A stretch of DNA of 64,000 nt from Syntrophobacteraceae bacterium (GCA_025454175.1 JALOOX010000014.1:1-64000), one strand, 5' to 3'; numbered from the stretch's first letter, positions 9,841 through 22,221 are shown. The notes: generated by a model from the letters alone, not told the origin. Numbers and translations are program-made.

Positions 9841-11166
9841 ATGAAGGCTCCCGTCATCCGCACTCCCCTTCCGGGGCCGTGCGCCGCGGCCTTGATCGAG
9901 CTGGACAGCCGCTACGTGTCGCCGTCTTATACCCGGGTTTACCCCCTCGTGGCCGAACGGGCCGAGGGGCTCTGGGTGACGGACCCGGACGGAAACACCT
10001 TTCTGGACTTCACTTCGGGGATCGCCGTTTGTGCCACCGGGCATTGCCATCCGAGGGTGGTTGAGGCCATCATCCGCCAGGCGCGGGAGCTGCTGCACAT
10101 GTCGGGGACGGATTTCTACTATACCCCGCAAATCGCCCTGGCCCAACGACTGGCCCGGCTCATGCCAGGAGATGCGCCGGCCAAGGTGTTTTTCGGCAAT
10201 TCCGGGGCCGAGGCTGTGGAGGCGGCCTTCAAGCTGGCCCGATGGCACACGCGCCGGGAGCTCAACATCGCTTTTTTCGGGGCATTCCACGGACGCACCA
10301 TGGGTGCGCTGTCGCTCACGGCCAGCAAGACCATTCAGAAGAAGCACTACAACCCCCTGGTTCCCGGCATCACCCATGTGCCTTATCCCAACTGCTACCG
10401 CTGTCCCTTCGGGCGCTGCCGCACGCAATGCGGCACGGAGTGCGTGGACTGGCTGGAAAACCTGCTGTTTCGAACCTCCGTCCCCCCGGATGAGGTGGCC
10501 GCCATTTTCGTTGAACCGATCCAGGGTGAAGGCGGCTATATCGTGCCGCCTCCCGAATTTCACCAGGAGCTCCTCAAGCTGGCCCGCAGGTATGGAATCC
10601 TGTTCGTTGCGGATGAAGTGCAGTCGGGTATGGGCAGGACGGGCAAGATGTTTGCCCTCGAGCACTTCGGTGTCGTGCCGGATATAGTGGCCGTCGCCAA
10701 GGGAATAGCCTCTGGAATGCCGCTGGGCGCCATGATCGCCCGGTCGGAGATCATGACCTGGGAGGCGGGCTCCCATGCATCCACCTTCGGGGGCAACCCC
10801 GTGTCCTGCGCAGCGGCCCTGGCCACCATCGACCTGCTCGAGGAAGCACTGATGCGCAATGCCGCCGAGCGCGGACGGCAGTTCATGGAGGGGCTGCATC
10901 GGATGCAGCTGACCTATGAATGCATGGGCGACGTCCGCGGCATGGGACTCATGATCGGGGTCGAGCTGGTCAAGGACCGGGAGACCAAGGAACGGGCGGT
11001 GGAGTGGCGAAATGCAGTGGTCAGGGAGGCCTTCTCGCGGGGATTGCTGCTGCTCGGCTGCGGGGAAAACAGCATCCGCTTCTGTCCCGCCCTCACCATT
11101 TCGCCGGAGGAAGTGGATGTGGGACTTTCGATATTCGAGGAATCCTTGCGGGAAGTGGCCCATTGA
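9841..11166 (+). CDS. class III PLP aminotransferase (ornithine/lysine/GABA type)
   Basis: 441 aa fold-type I enzyme. The PLP lysine is K287 in AVAKGIASG. The body resembles archaeal broad-specificity omega-aminotransferases, including the unusual cysteine-bearing loop YPNCYRCPFGRC and the motif GSHASTFGGNP. It lies 36 bp upstream of an antiquitin-type dehydrogenase, which makes lysine 6-amino group removal (giving piperideine-6-carboxylate) the most economical guess. 4-Aminobutyrate, 5-aminovalerate or ornithine remain possible. The ATG is preceded by a weak GGGGTGAG. Confidence 0.85.
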   Translation: MKAPVIRTPLPGPCAAALIELDSRYVSPSYTRVYPLVAERAEGLWVTDPDGNTFLDFTSGIAVCATGHCHPRVVEAIIRQARELLHMSGTDFYYTPQIALAQRLARLMPGDAPAKVFFGNSGAEAVEAAFKLARWHTRRELNIAFFGAFHGRTMGALSLTASKTIQKKHYNPLVPGITHVPYPNCYRCPFGRCRTQCGTECVDWLENLLFRTSVPPDEVAAIFVEPIQGEGGYIVPPPEFHQELLKLARRYGILFVADEVQSGMGRTGKMFALEHFGVVPDIVAVAKGIASGMPLGAMIARSEIMTWEAGSHASTFGGNPVSCAAALATIDLLEEALMRNAAERGRQFMEGLHRMQLTYECMGDVRGMGLMIGVELVKDRETKERAVEWRNAVVREAFSRGLLLLGCGENSIRFCPALTISPEEVDVGLSIFEESLREVAH

Positions 11167-11202
11167 GCTGCAAGAGCGGACACGACCCGAGGGGGATGGA
11201 TC

Positions 11203-12771
<1,569 letters not shown>

Positions 12772-12774
12772 CGA

Positions 12775-13944
12775 TCATTGGCATGAGAAGGCGCTCAGGC
12801 CCGTGATGTCCCGCCCGATGGCGAGGGTGTGGATGTCCTGGGTGCCCTCGTAAGTGTTGACGGTCTCCAGGTTCAGCATGTGCCGGATGACGCAGTGTCC
12901 AAGGGTGATGCCGCTCGCCCCCAGGATATCCCGAGCCGTTCGGGCGATCTTGAGCGCTTCCGAGCTGTTGTTCATCTTGGCCATGGAGACGTGTGGGGGA
13001 CGGGCCTTGCCCTCGTCCTTCAATCGTCCCAGGCGGATGCAGAGGAGCTGGGCCTTGGTGATCTCGGTGAGCATCTTCACGAGCTTGCTCTGGATCAGCT
13101 GGGTGGCGCCGATGGGGGCTCCGAACTGGATGCGGGTCGTGGCGTGATCCAGGGCCGCCTCGTAGCACGCCATGGCCGCTCCCACCGCACCCCAGGCGAT
13201 GCCGTACCGAGCTTCGTTCAAGCACATGAGCGCCGATTTGAGCCCGGTCGTGCCGGGGAGGAGACTGGCTTCCGGCACCCGGACTCCGTCCAGAACAAGG
13301 GCCGAAGTGACCGAGGCCCGAAGCGAGAACTTGCGCCGGATGGGATGAGCCGAAAAACCCGGCGCCCCCTTTTCCACCAGAAAGCCGCGGATTCCTTCCC
13401 CGGTTTGAGCCCACACCACCGCCACGTGGGCCAGTTCGCCGTTGGTGATCCACATCTTGCGTCCGTTGAGCACATAATCGCCGCCGTCCCGGACGGCCGT
13501 GGTCCGCATGGACTGAGGATCGGACCCCGCCAGCGGCTCGGTCATCCCGAAGCAGCCGATGGCCTCCCCCTTCACCAGGGCAGGCAGCCAGCGCTCCCTT
13601 TGCTCCGCCGAGCCGAAGACCTCGATGGGATAAATCACCAGGGCGTTCATGACCGAGATGAAAGAGCGAAGCCCGCTGTCCCCCCGCTCGACCTCCTGGT
13701 TGGCCAGCCCGTAGGCGACACTGTTGAGCCCCCCTCCGCCGTAGCCGTGGAGCTTCATCCCCAGCAAGCCCAGGTCGGCCATCTCGGGAACGAGATCAAC
13801 CGGGAACACACCCTGCTCGAAGCAATCAGCCGCCCTCGGCAGGTAGCGGCTTTCCACCCAGCGCCGCACCCGGTCTCGAACCGCCCGCTCCTCCACCGAC
13901 AGGAGCTCCTCACACTGAAAATAGTCGACTTCCCGGCTTGACAT
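12775..13944 (-). CDS. gcdH: glutaryl-CoA dehydrogenase
   Basis: 389 aa acyl-CoA dehydrogenase whose sequence follows human GCDH closely. It has the FAD-binding CFGMTEPLAGSDP, KMWITN, the substrate-carboxylate arginine in GLRSFISV, and the catalytic glutamate E366 preceded by Y365 in NTYEGTQDIH. The tyrosine is kept in decarboxylating enzymes and, as I recall, is replaced in the non-decarboxylating enzyme of Desulfococcus, so this one should give crotonyl-CoA plus CO2. I start at the ATG at 13944; a TTG six codons upstream is less likely. It would finish the lysine/2-oxoadipate route suggested by its convergent neighbours. Confidence 0.9.
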   Translation of the reverse strand: MSSREVDYFQCEELLSVEERAVRDRVRRWVESRYLPRAADCFEQGVFPVDLVPEMADLGLLGMKLHGYGGGGLNSVAYGLANQEVERGDSGLRSFISVMNALVIYPIEVFGSAEQRERWLPALVKGEAIGCFGMTEPLAGSDPQSMRTTAVRDGGDYVLNGRKMWITNGELAHVAVVWAQTGEGIRGFLVEKGAPGFSAHPIRRKFSLRASVTSALVLDGVRVPEASLLPGTTGLKSALMCLNEARYGIAWGAVGAAMACYEAALDHATTRIQFGAPIGATQLIQSKLVKMLTEITKAQLLCIRLGRLKDEGKARPPHVSMAKMNNSSEALKIARTARDILGASGITLGHCVIRHMLNLETVNTYEGTQDIHTLAIGRDITGLSAFSCQ

Positions 13945-13976
13945 GACAGTCTTCGAAATCAATGGTGCGGAGAAGC

Positions 13977-14927
13977 TCAGGACCCTGGCATGAGCCGTTT
14001 CGTTGCATCCAGGAGCGCGTAACGATCCACCAGTCCCACGAATCGACGGTCCGAGTCCACCAGCGCCACGAATGGAGCTTTGCGCCGCGTTACGGAGGCC
14101 ACCACTGCCTTGACCGGTCGGTCCGGTGAATTCTCACACCAGTCGTATCGAAGGCAGCCCGCCAGGTCCCTTTCCAGCCGCTCGCCATCCATCCAATGGG
14201 TCTTTTCCCAGACATGCGGCGACGTCGGGGACTCGAAATAAAGCTCCTCTTCTCCCTCGGGAGGAGCGCCGGAGCGCTGGATGCTCTCGATGAAGTCCTG
14301 AGCAAAGCTTCTCACCATCTCCACCTCGGCGCCGGCAAACAGTGGATGCCGATTGCCCGCTTCCGCGGAACCGCCGGCTCCAGGGACCTCCCGCGCATAT
14401 TGGGCTGCCGAAGCCCGCAGCCAGGCTTCCTCCAGCCAGGGATAGCGCAGGGCCAGGCACCTGCGAACATCCTCGGGGGGCGCGGTGGCCAGGAATCGGC
14501 GCCGGACTCCGCTCGAGCTCTCCACAAAGACCAGAGTGCGTAAATTTCGGACCATCCCCAGGATCAAGGAAAACAGGAAGAGCCTCGATGTGAGCCACTC
14601 CTGACCTTTCCCCAGATCCATCACCACATAGTCCCCCGGGCCGGTATTCAGCAGGTCCTGAAAGAAAGGCCGGGAATTGTCGTTGAAAACCTGCGGAGGA
14701 GTGAGAAGCCGCACGTCCATCGAGCCCACCGACCAGGACGACGACAACTCAGGCAGCGTATCGAGCTGAACACTGGCTTCCTGGACCGGCTGCCCGCGCA
14801 AGGCCCTTGCAGCCTGTGTCAGGAGCTCGGCGATCTGCTTTCGAAACATCAGAAGGACCAGAGCAGCAAGACCCGGCCATGCCATACTCTTCAAAAACTC
14901 AGCCCAGAATTTCCAGTCGAACTTCAT
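13977..14927 (-). CDS. unknown membrane-anchored protein
   Basis: 316 aa from an ATG with GGAAGGAG upstream. The N terminus has one predicted membrane helix (about residues 8-27). A cytosolic part follows with a segment VVMDLGKGQEWLTSRLFLFSLILG and a C-terminal piece (VALVDSDRRFVGLVDRYALLDA) that looks like half a CBS domain. I do not recognise the family. It follows the membrane protein at 15148 by about 220 bp on the same strand, so a shared operon is possible but not shown. Confidence 0.75.
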   Translation of the reverse strand: MKFDWKFWAEFLKSMAWPGLAALVLLMFRKQIAELLTQAARALRGQPVQEASVQLDTLPELSSSWSVGSMDVRLLTPPQVFNDNSRPFFQDLLNTGPGDYVVMDLGKGQEWLTSRLFLFSLILGMVRNLRTLVFVESSSGVRRRFLATAPPEDVRRCLALRYPWLEEAWLRASAAQYAREVPGAGGSAEAGNRHPLFAGAEVEMVRSFAQDFIESIQRSGAPPEGEEELYFESPTSPHVWEKTHWMDGERLERDLAGCLRYDWCENSPDRPVKAVVASVTRRKAPFVALVDSDRRFVGLVDRYALLDATKRLMPGS

Positions 14928-15147
14928 CGAAAAACTCCTTCCAGGCGCCATGCGAGACGGTCGCCAAGGCAACCCGCACTCTCAGATGAACAAGCGTGAT
15001 TGAGTCTTCGGAACCCCCTGATAATGGCATTTTCTGACGATCCAAATGAACAGGCCTATAGCTCAAAACGAATTGATATGTAAAGTACTAATTCTGTTAT
15101 CGAAACGACCCTCCACGCCTGACGGCTGAGCGAGTAGCCTCGCGCGG

Positions 15148-16212
15148 TCATCGGCTCAGCTCCTTGATGCGCCGCAGCTCGGCCTCGATGATCCGGCGGC
15201 GGCCGGGGATCGATTCGGCATCCTTTTCGAGGAGCGCCTTGAGTCCCCTGCGGTACCATCGGCGTCCCAGATCGGTCTGGAGCTCCTTTTGGCTCAGGTC
15301 CCTCGGGATCTGACCCTGGGACCACCGAGCCAGAATATGGAGCTTGCCCTCGGCCTCCACGCCCGTGTGAGCAGTCAGGAATTCGACCAGGGCCGCCCAG
15401 TCGGCCCCGCTCGGCCCTCCCCACTGCCGGGTCAGTCCATACAACCGGTAGAAGAGCAGCACCCCGTCCCGGTCCACCTCCGACTGGAAATGGCGGCCGC
15501 TGTAGAGCCGCATGGCTTCCCGCCCCACCTGGCCCACGAATGTCAGGTGGAACCACCGCACCATGTAGAAGTACCCTTCACGGCTCAGCTCCCTGCCTGC
15601 CCAATAAAGCGGATTTCCGAGATTCTTGAGGTTCATGGCCCATCTGGCCAGCCTGAAAATGGTCGGGTGCCGCTTGAGGGTCCTGAGGATGGGGTTATCG
15701 TTGATCTTTCGATAGACCTCGTAATACCTCTGGTAATCGCTGAGCCTGCGCACTCCCAGGTATCGGAAGGGCGCAACCCCCGAGATGCGCTGGATGCGGG
15801 AGACCACCCGGCGGATGAGCTGGAGAAGCTCCAGGAGAGAGGCTTCGTATTGAGGGGATTCCTTGTCGGGATGGTATACGGCGGCAACGGAGCGGACCAC
15901 GTGAAAAGCCCGCTGATTGAGGGCCTCGATGTTCAGTTGGAGCTCCACATCCGGGAGCTCCCAGACTTCGGAGCGCAACCGCTTGACCAGGGCCAGGGCC
16001 TCCTGATCCTTGTCGTTCAGGGGCGTCAGCCGGTCGAGCTCACCTTCCTCCTCGACCTCCTCCACGAGGAGCCGCTTCAACCGTCGGCGCACCAGGACCC
16101 GCATGGCCCACAGGAAAAAGAGGGTCAGGAGGGTGGCGAGGATGAAAAGCCCGCTCAGCCAGTGTCTCTGAAAGAAGTCCGAAAGAATATGGAGGTGGGT
16201 GGAGCTCAGCAT
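15148..16212 (-). CDS. unknown membrane protein
   Basis: 354 aa with a single N-terminal membrane helix (about residues 18-38), then a very basic stretch (RRRLKRLL) and an acidic patch EEVEEEGE. A long helical, Arg-rich body follows (RVVSRIQRISG, RYLGVRRLSDYQRYYEVYRK). The topology suggests a membrane-anchored cytosolic domain. I cannot name the family. It starts 27 bp after rdgC, so it is probably co-transcribed with it. Confidence 0.75.
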   Translation of the reverse strand: MLSSTHLHILSDFFQRHWLSGLFILATLLTLFFLWAMRVLVRRRLKRLLVEEVEEEGELDRLTPLNDKDQEALALVKRLRSEVWELPDVELQLNIEALNQRAFHVVRSVAAVYHPDKESPQYEASLLELLQLIRRVVSRIQRISGVAPFRYLGVRRLSDYQRYYEVYRKINDNPILRTLKRHPTIFRLARWAMNLKNLGNPLYWAGRELSREGYFYMVRWFHLTFVGQVGREAMRLYSGRHFQSEVDRDGVLLFYRLYGLTRQWGGPSGADWAALVEFLTAHTGVEAEGKLHILARWSQGQIPRDLSQKELQTDLGRRWYRRGLKALLEKDAESIPGRRRIIEAELRRIKELSR

Positions 16213-16239
16213 GAGTGACCCGTACCGCTGACCCCGACG

Positions 16240-17367
16240 CTAAAGCGGGGCAGGGCCCTCCCCGATCCACTCCTTCAACACGGGCAGCGTATCCGATTCC
16301 CAGGAGCCACCCAGGCGCATTCTCAGGTAGGTGGCGTACAGGGTGCTCAGAATGGACGAGACCTCCTCGATGAAAAACATCTTCTCCAGGAATCGCCCGT
16401 CGGGATCCTCCTGATCGAAATCCGGGAGCTGCCTGGGCGTCTTCAATCCCTTGAACGCATGGAGGGTGCTGTCCAGCGCAACCTGATAGTCATTGTCTCC
16501 CGCCCTGATCTGAATCTGGATCTCTTCGACCATCTTGCCCTGCTGAAGGGCCACGCGAGCTTCGGAGAGCGCATTGGCCTGGGTGGTGCAAACAACTTTC
16601 TCACGGCCTTCACCCGGCAGTGTCAAAACCAGGCGCTCACCGAGCTCCACCTGAACGTCCAGCTCCGGAGTGTAGCGAAGCTTTCCCTCGGCGTGCTCGG
16701 TGAAGAACCAGAGCCAGGTCAGGAACTCGTAGCCGAGAAAACGGCCTTCATCAATGGCATGAACCGATTCCACGTTGACCAGCGTCGCCAGGGCATCTCT
16801 CAGCTGGGGCTCGATGGGAGCCGTGTGAAGCGCCCAGCGTGCGTGGTAGAGCGGCACCGGGTACGTCCTGAAGTGATCTTCAAACAGCTCCAGGAAGGCA
16901 TCCAGCATTTTGAGGCTGGTGGTTCCGAGCACCATCCACCGGGCCGATGGATTCCAGACCACCTCGAAAGCCGAGGGCTGGGGCAGAACACGCTTGAGCA
17001 GCCAGTCCTGGACCTCTTCCTGGATGGCCAGCTTGTCCTGGCGCGAAGGCCACTTGCCGTTGTTCTCCGCGCGATACTTCTGTATGGCCTGCTTGGTGTA
17101 CTGCTTGCTGATGATGGAAGGCACCTTCCTCTGGTCCTGGCGGAAGTGGAATGCGATGTAATCACCCTTGTGGTAACTGCCCGAATCGAATGCGGGGTCG
17201 AAAAAATCCTCCCACACGGTGAAGCCCGAAGCCACGTCCCGGGATTCGTCGACGCCGCTGAAGGCTCCAGCCTTGAGCTTCTCGTCGACGTACCCCCAGA
17301 AATCCTCCGTGACGATATCGGGCACATAAAAACGTGAGAACGTGGCGGAAGAAGACTTGATTCCCAT
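16240..17367 (-). CDS. rdgC: RdgC-like recombination-associated protein
   Basis: 375 aa protein that follows the RdgC plan. There is an N-terminal ferredoxin-like half with a KVPSIISKQYTKQAIQKY segment equivalent to the E. coli PSPVIKQALEAKI region, an EVQDWLLKRVLPQPSAFE segment, and a C-terminal acidic FDQEDPDGRFLE region. RdgC forms a DNA-clamping ring and modulates RecA. Overall similarity is modest and the protein is longer than E. coli RdgC (303 aa). The ribosome site is weak. The genome also encodes RecBCD (43565-52631), with which RdgC is functionally linked in enterics. Confidence 0.7.
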   Translation of the reverse strand: MGIKSSSATFSRFYVPDIVTEDFWGYVDEKLKAGAFSGVDESRDVASGFTVWEDFFDPAFDSGSYHKGDYIAFHFRQDQRKVPSIISKQYTKQAIQKYRAENNGKWPSRQDKLAIQEEVQDWLLKRVLPQPSAFEVVWNPSARWMVLGTTSLKMLDAFLELFEDHFRTYPVPLYHARWALHTAPIEPQLRDALATLVNVESVHAIDEGRFLGYEFLTWLWFFTEHAEGKLRYTPELDVQVELGERLVLTLPGEGREKVVCTTQANALSEARVALQQGKMVEEIQIQIRAGDNDYQVALDSTLHAFKGLKTPRQLPDFDQEDPDGRFLEKMFFIEEVSSILSTLYATYLRMRLGGSWESDTLPVLKEWIGEGPAPL

Positions 17368-17434
17368 GAAAGCTCACCCAAAAAGTCAACTGTGCATCAA
17401 CAATGAATCGGGGCGGACACTCATACCGATACGC

Positions 17435-17545
17435 TCAGTCGCTGTCGCTCCGACCCTCCCTGGCCTGAAGCCTCTTGCGCTTTTCCCGCCGCTTGCGGCG
17501 TCGATCCAGCTCTTTTTTTCTTTCGCTTTTCTTATGCTTCGCCAT
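17435..17545 (-). CDS. tiny highly basic protein (36 aa)
   Basis: The reading frame starts at an ATG with an excellent ribosome site (AAGGAGGGAGG) and encodes 36 residues, of which more than half are Lys or Arg (MAKHKKSERKKELDRRR...), ending in an acidic GRSDSD. The open frame extends further upstream, but the strong ribosome site fixes this start. The function is unknown; an RNA-binding role is plausible from composition only. It lies just upstream of rdgC on the same strand. Confidence 0.65.
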   Translation of the reverse strand: MAKHKKSERKKELDRRRKRREKRKRLQAREGRSDSD

Positions 17546-17922
17546 GTGGTCCTCCCTCCTTGGCAAATTGAATCCGACCGGATGAAACAAGAAAGCCGGA
17601 AAAACCGGCCGGGGAAGAATTCTTGCAGGTCTTGAGCGCGGGGTCAACAAATCTCTCAGGTCATCGCGAAACCGCGTCAGGCTGTCGCCTGCGGGAAGAA
17701 CCTCTGATGCGGCATTGGCGGGCTGCGCTGAAAAGTTTCTGGTTTCTAGTTTCTGGTTTCTGGCTCCTGGTTGAAAAGCAGCGCTGCCACTGGCCTTCTC
17801 ATTGGCTCGGGTGGCCCGAAGGGCCACGAGGAGATGCTACGAAAAGATTTGAGCTTCAAGTTGAGAATCAGTTCGGCCGTGAGCGTTTTCGTTGTTCAGA
17901 TTGGCCCGGGCTTGAAGGATCA
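17546..17922. other. intergenic region with heptad array and hairpin
   Basis: 377 bp between the tiny basic gene and the DUF151 nuclease. It contains no convincing gene. It holds the heptanucleotide array at 17735-17772 and the hairpin at 17811-17827, annotated separately. Confidence 0.6.
17735..17827 (+). repeat. heptad array plus hairpin, copy A
   Basis: Tandem 7-bp units run from 17735 to 17772 (GTTTCTG, GTTTCTA, GTTTCTG, GTTTCTG, GCTCCTG), preceded by TGAAAA. About 40 bp later comes a CCTTCTCATTGGCTCGG block and a perfect 7-bp hairpin GTGGCCC-GAA-GGGCCAC at 17811-17827. The same order (array, CCTTTTCAT block, hairpin) recurs at 25916-25995, 50600-50685 and 53427-53517. Confidence 0.75.
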
Positions 17923-18378
17923 TCAGAATTTCACAGTCTTCACGATCATCTCGTATTCCTGGATTTCCTGCTCGCTCAGCTCGCGCCGCAACAGCTTCCG
18001 GTGAACCATGATGCTGCACTTCTCGTGGAGAGCGAGCGCCACGGCGTCACTGGGGCGACTGTCGAACACCACCTCTTCATCGCCGATGGAGACGTGTACC
18101 CTTGCGTAGTAGGTGTTGTCCTGCATGCCGTAAATCTCGATCCGGTTGAAAACAATCCCGGCCTTGTTGAGAACGGAGAGGTAAAGATCGTGGGTCAGGG
18201 GACGTTTGGGGTCGACCAGACCTTTCTCCTTGGCGATGGCCGTGATCTCCGCATCTCCCACGAACATGAGGAAGTAATTGGTGTCCTGCTCCATCTCCTT
18301 GAGAATGACCATATTCCCCTGGATCCGGTCTGTCTTGATGTAGACCTCTCCTATGCTGATGAACTCTCCTGCTTCCAT
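17923..18378 (-). CDS. DUF151 bifunctional-nuclease family protein
   Basis: 151 aa protein with the family signature DSRPSDAVALAL near residue 107 and the typical N-terminal half (NMVILKE...YFLMFVGDAEI). Members such as plant BFN and mycobacterial homologues are assigned nuclease activity, but the bacterial role is poorly defined. The start is firm: AAAGGAGG sits 6 bp before the ATG. It is transcribed toward the tiny basic gene, with an intervening 377-bp repeat-bearing gap. Confidence 0.85.
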   Translation of the reverse strand: MEAGEFISIGEVYIKTDRIQGNMVILKEMEQDTNYFLMFVGDAEITAIAKEKGLVDPKRPLTHDLYLSVLNKAGIVFNRIEIYGMQDNTYYARVHVSIGDEEVVFDSRPSDAVALALHEKCSIMVHRKLLRRELSEQEIQEYEMIVKTVKF

Positions 18379-18616
18379 GTGAGCCTCCTTTTCAAGTTGT
18401 CCGTTCCTAATATAGCACCTTGAGACTCCATTTCAACAAACCCTTCGGAATTCGCGTCTCGAAATGGACACCCCATCCATGAGGGCCGTGATGGGCTCAG
18501 GGAGCGTTGACAATGCGAGTGACAGGGGTTAATAGATGCAACCGTAACAGTCCAGGGGCTGGTTACATTGCTGTTCAGTTGTTAATTCCGAAGAAGAAGG
18601 AAAAGGAGTCAATGAA

Positions 18617-18994
18617 ATGAAGATCTGTTTTCCCGCCGAGTCCCTCCAGGGACTCGACAGCATGGTCTATGGTCATTTTGGCTCGGCACCCGGATTCGTC
18701 ATTGTCGAGACGGACACCCTGCAGGTTGAGGAAATTCAAAACGGCGATCAGCATCACGCCCACGGTATGTGCCAGCCCATATTGGCCCTCGGCGGTCGAG
18801 TGGTGGACGGAGTGGTCGTCGGCGGCATCGGCATGGGCGCCCTGATGAAGCTCGAATCTCAGGGAATCCGCGTCTACAAGGCTGCGGAAGGCAGCGTCCG
18901 TCAGAATGTGGAGCGCATTCTGAACAACCAGCTGCCGATGTTCACGGCCAGGGAAACCTGCGGCGGGCATGGCGGAGGGTGCGCTCACCATTAG
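18617..18994 (+). CDS. NifX/NifB-type dinitrogenase cofactor-domain protein
   Basis: 125 aa. It is a single FeMo-cofactor-binding-like domain (MKICFPAE... YGHFGSAPGFVIVE ... GVVVGGIGMGAL) with a C-terminal CGGHGGGCAHH metal-binding tail. Stand-alone proteins of this type in anaerobes are often found near Fe-S or molybdenum genes and bind metal clusters; a nitrogenase role is not implied, and no nif genes are seen here. AAAAGGAG precedes the ATG. It is flanked by the DUF151 gene (divergent) and palindromic repeats. Confidence 0.85.
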   Translation: MKICFPAESLQGLDSMVYGHFGSAPGFVIVETDTLQVEEIQNGDQHHAHGMCQPILALGGRVVDGVVVGGIGMGALMKLESQGIRVYKAAEGSVRQNVERILNNQLPMFTARETCGGHGGGCAHH

Positions 18995-19062
18995 ATCCGG
19001 CGTCGGACTTGAGTATCCGATCTTATCCCCGTTGAGGATTGATTCTTACGTTCATGCCACCT

Positions 19063-19090
19063 GTAGGGGCGAAAAATTTTTCGCCCCTAC
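19063..19090. repeat. 28-bp perfect palindrome
   Basis: Two 14-base arms meet without a spacer (GTAGGGGCGAAAAA and its exact complement). The AGGGGCGA core is shared with the hairpin at 19139-19178. It lies in the 249-bp gap between the NifX-like gene and cysS, which contains no gene. Such GTAGGGGCGA...TCGCCCCTAC palindromes look like a REP-type dispersed repeat. Confidence 0.75.
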
Positions 19091-19138
19091 CTTCGTCTCG
19101 ACTGGTTGTTGCACGCTCGGAATTTCCACGGCAACCGT

Positions 19139-19178
19139 TTGCAGGGGCGATCACGCCACGGCGTGATCGCCCCTGCAA
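19139..19178. repeat. 40-bp perfect inverted repeat
   Basis: A 19-bp arm (19139-19157, TTGCAGGGGCGATCACGCC) is followed by two bases and its exact reverse complement (19160-19178). It shares the AGGGGCGA core with the palindrome 48 bp to the left. No T-run follows, so it is a repeat rather than a plain terminator, though it could stop transcription between the converging 18617 gene and cysS. Confidence 0.75.
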
Positions 19179-19243
19179 TTCACGGAAACGAAGATTTCGA
19201 ACCCCCGCGAGTATATAAGCTGGCCTTGTGGGGCCGAGCCTGG

Positions 19244-20731
<1,488 letters not shown>

Positions 20732-20917
20732 GGGTCAGGCTCTCCGGTTTAGAGGAGTCGAAACCGCGGTCCCCGAGCTCCTGTGAAGAAATTTTTCAGC
20801 TTGTGGTTTGCCTGTTTCCAATGGAGCGTTGCATCCAGGGGCCTGGATGCCATCCGAGACTAAATACACCATCGATTCCGGGAGATCAAATCCTGAACCG
20901 CCATGGCCCGGGGAGCA

Positions 20918-21397
20918 TCAGCCTCCCGTTTCCTCGATGAGAGCGACCGCATAGGCGGCGATTCCCTCCTCGCGACCGGCAAACCCGAGATGCTCGGTTG
21001 TGGTGGCCTTGACGTTCACGCTGCCCGCGGGGATCCCCATGGCCAGTGCAATGTTTTCCTCCATGCGGTCGATGTGGGGCGCTACCCGGGGCCGCTGGAG
21101 GACCAGCGTGCTGTCCACGTTCCTGATTCGAAACCCGCGCCCGGCAACCAGGCTTGCGGTCCGCTCCAGCAGCAGAACGCTCGAAATCCCTTTGTAAGCC
21201 GGGTCCGAGTCCGGGAAATGGCGTCCGATGTCCCCGAGACCCGCCGCCCCCAGCAGGGCGTCGCAGATGGCGTGAAGCAGCACATCGGCATCCGAATGGC
21301 CGAGGAGGCCGTGCGTGTGCGGGATCTGAACACCGCCCAGGAACAGGGGGCGGTCCGTCACCAGCGCATGTACGTCGTAGCCGAATCCCACTCGCAT
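20918..21397 (-). CDS. ispF: 2-C-methyl-D-erythritol 2,4-cyclodiphosphate synthase
   Basis: 159 aa, the usual IspF length. Metal ligands are D8 and H10 in GYDVH, and the [11 protein letters not shown] motif and the TTTEHLGF C-terminal segment are present. I start at the ATG at 21397 with AAAGGG upstream. The frame continues to a TTG that overlaps the end of ispD, so translation may be coupled. It acts two steps after IspD in the non-mevalonate isoprenoid pathway. Confidence 0.95.
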   Translation of the reverse strand: MRVGFGYDVHALVTDRPLFLGGVQIPHTHGLLGHSDADVLLHAICDALLGAAGLGDIGRHFPDSDPAYKGISSVLLLERTASLVAGRGFRIRNVDSTLVLQRPRVAPHIDRMEENIALAMGIPAGSVNVKATTTEHLGFAGREEGIAAYAVALIEETGG

Positions 21398-21414
21398 TGA
21401 GCACCCTTTACGGT

Positions 21415-22221
21415 TCAAGGTGAGGGCCGCCCCCGGTGACCCTGCTTCATGAACGAAGCACTCCAGTCCAGGTCCTCGGGAGTCGTGACCTTGATGTTGA
21501 ATCTCTCGCCGGAGGCCACCGCCACGCGATGGCCCAGGCGCTCCACGAACGACGCGTCGTCGGTCCCGGTCCAGCCCTGGCGTTGGGCTTGATGGTAGGC
21601 CTCGAGGATCAGGTCTCTCCTGAAAACCTGCGGCGTCTGGACGAGCCAGATGGCTTCGCGGGGGAGGGTTTCGACCACTTCACCGTCTTTCACCCGCTTT
21701 ACCGTGTCGGTGGAGGGAATGGCTGCAATGGCGGCGCCGCCGGTCATGGCCAAATCCATGGTGCGCCGCATCAGATCGAGGGATGCAAAGGGGCGCACTC
21801 CGTCGTGGATCACCACCCACCCGCAATCCCGGGGGAGCTGCAGCAGAGCATTGAGCACGCTGTCCTGGCGCTCGACTCCCCCGACCACAAAACGGATGGG
21901 CATTTCGGCACCCGGCATGAGCTGCCCCGCTTCGGTCGGGCACTGGATGCGAAACCAGGCTGCCCCGTCGGGAGAGGATGGGACCCCGTTGCCCGACATG
22001 GGCTCCAGGCCCATGAACCTTTCCAGGACTTCACGGGCTTCCCGCTGAAAGCTCTCAGGCAGCACCAGGAGGATTCCCGAGCACAGCTCGAGGCGGCAGA
22101 AGGTCCCAAGAGTATGAGCCAGGATGGGCTTTCCATCGAGGTCCAGGAGCTGCTTCGGCAGGCCGCTCCCCATCCTGACGCCCCGCCCGGCGGCAGGAAT
22201 GATGACATACGCTTTGTTCAT
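21415..22221 (-). CDS. ispD: 2-C-methyl-D-erythritol 4-phosphate cytidylyltransferase
   Basis: 268 aa. The nucleotide-binding [17 protein letters not shown] is at residues 8-24, with [17 protein letters not shown]-like PSTDTVK and [10 protein letters not shown] downstream. About 35 extra residues (roughly 80-115, [16 protein letters not shown]...) are inserted before FVVGG, so it is longer than the usual 230 aa. It overlaps or abuts ispF, and rnpB lies just upstream on the same strand. Confidence 0.94.
   Translation of the reverse strand: MNKAYVIIPAAGRGVRMGSGLPKQLLDLDGKPILAHTLGTFCRLELCSGILLVLPESFQREAREVLERFMGLEPMSGNGVPSSPDGAAWFRIQCPTEAGQLMPGAEMPIRFVVGGVERQDSVLNALLQLPRDCGWVVIHDGVRPFASLDLMRRTMDLAMTGGAAIAAIPSTDTVKRVKDGEVVETLPREAIWLVQTPQVFRRDLILEAYHQAQRQGWTGTDDASFVERLGHRVAVASGERFNIKVTTPEDLDWSASFMKQGHRGRPSP

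Noticed and set aside
18617-18994. evidence of nitrogen fixation
   Set aside because: The protein is a stand-alone NifX-like domain. No nifHDK, nifB or nifEN occurs in the window and such domains are common in non-diazotrophs.
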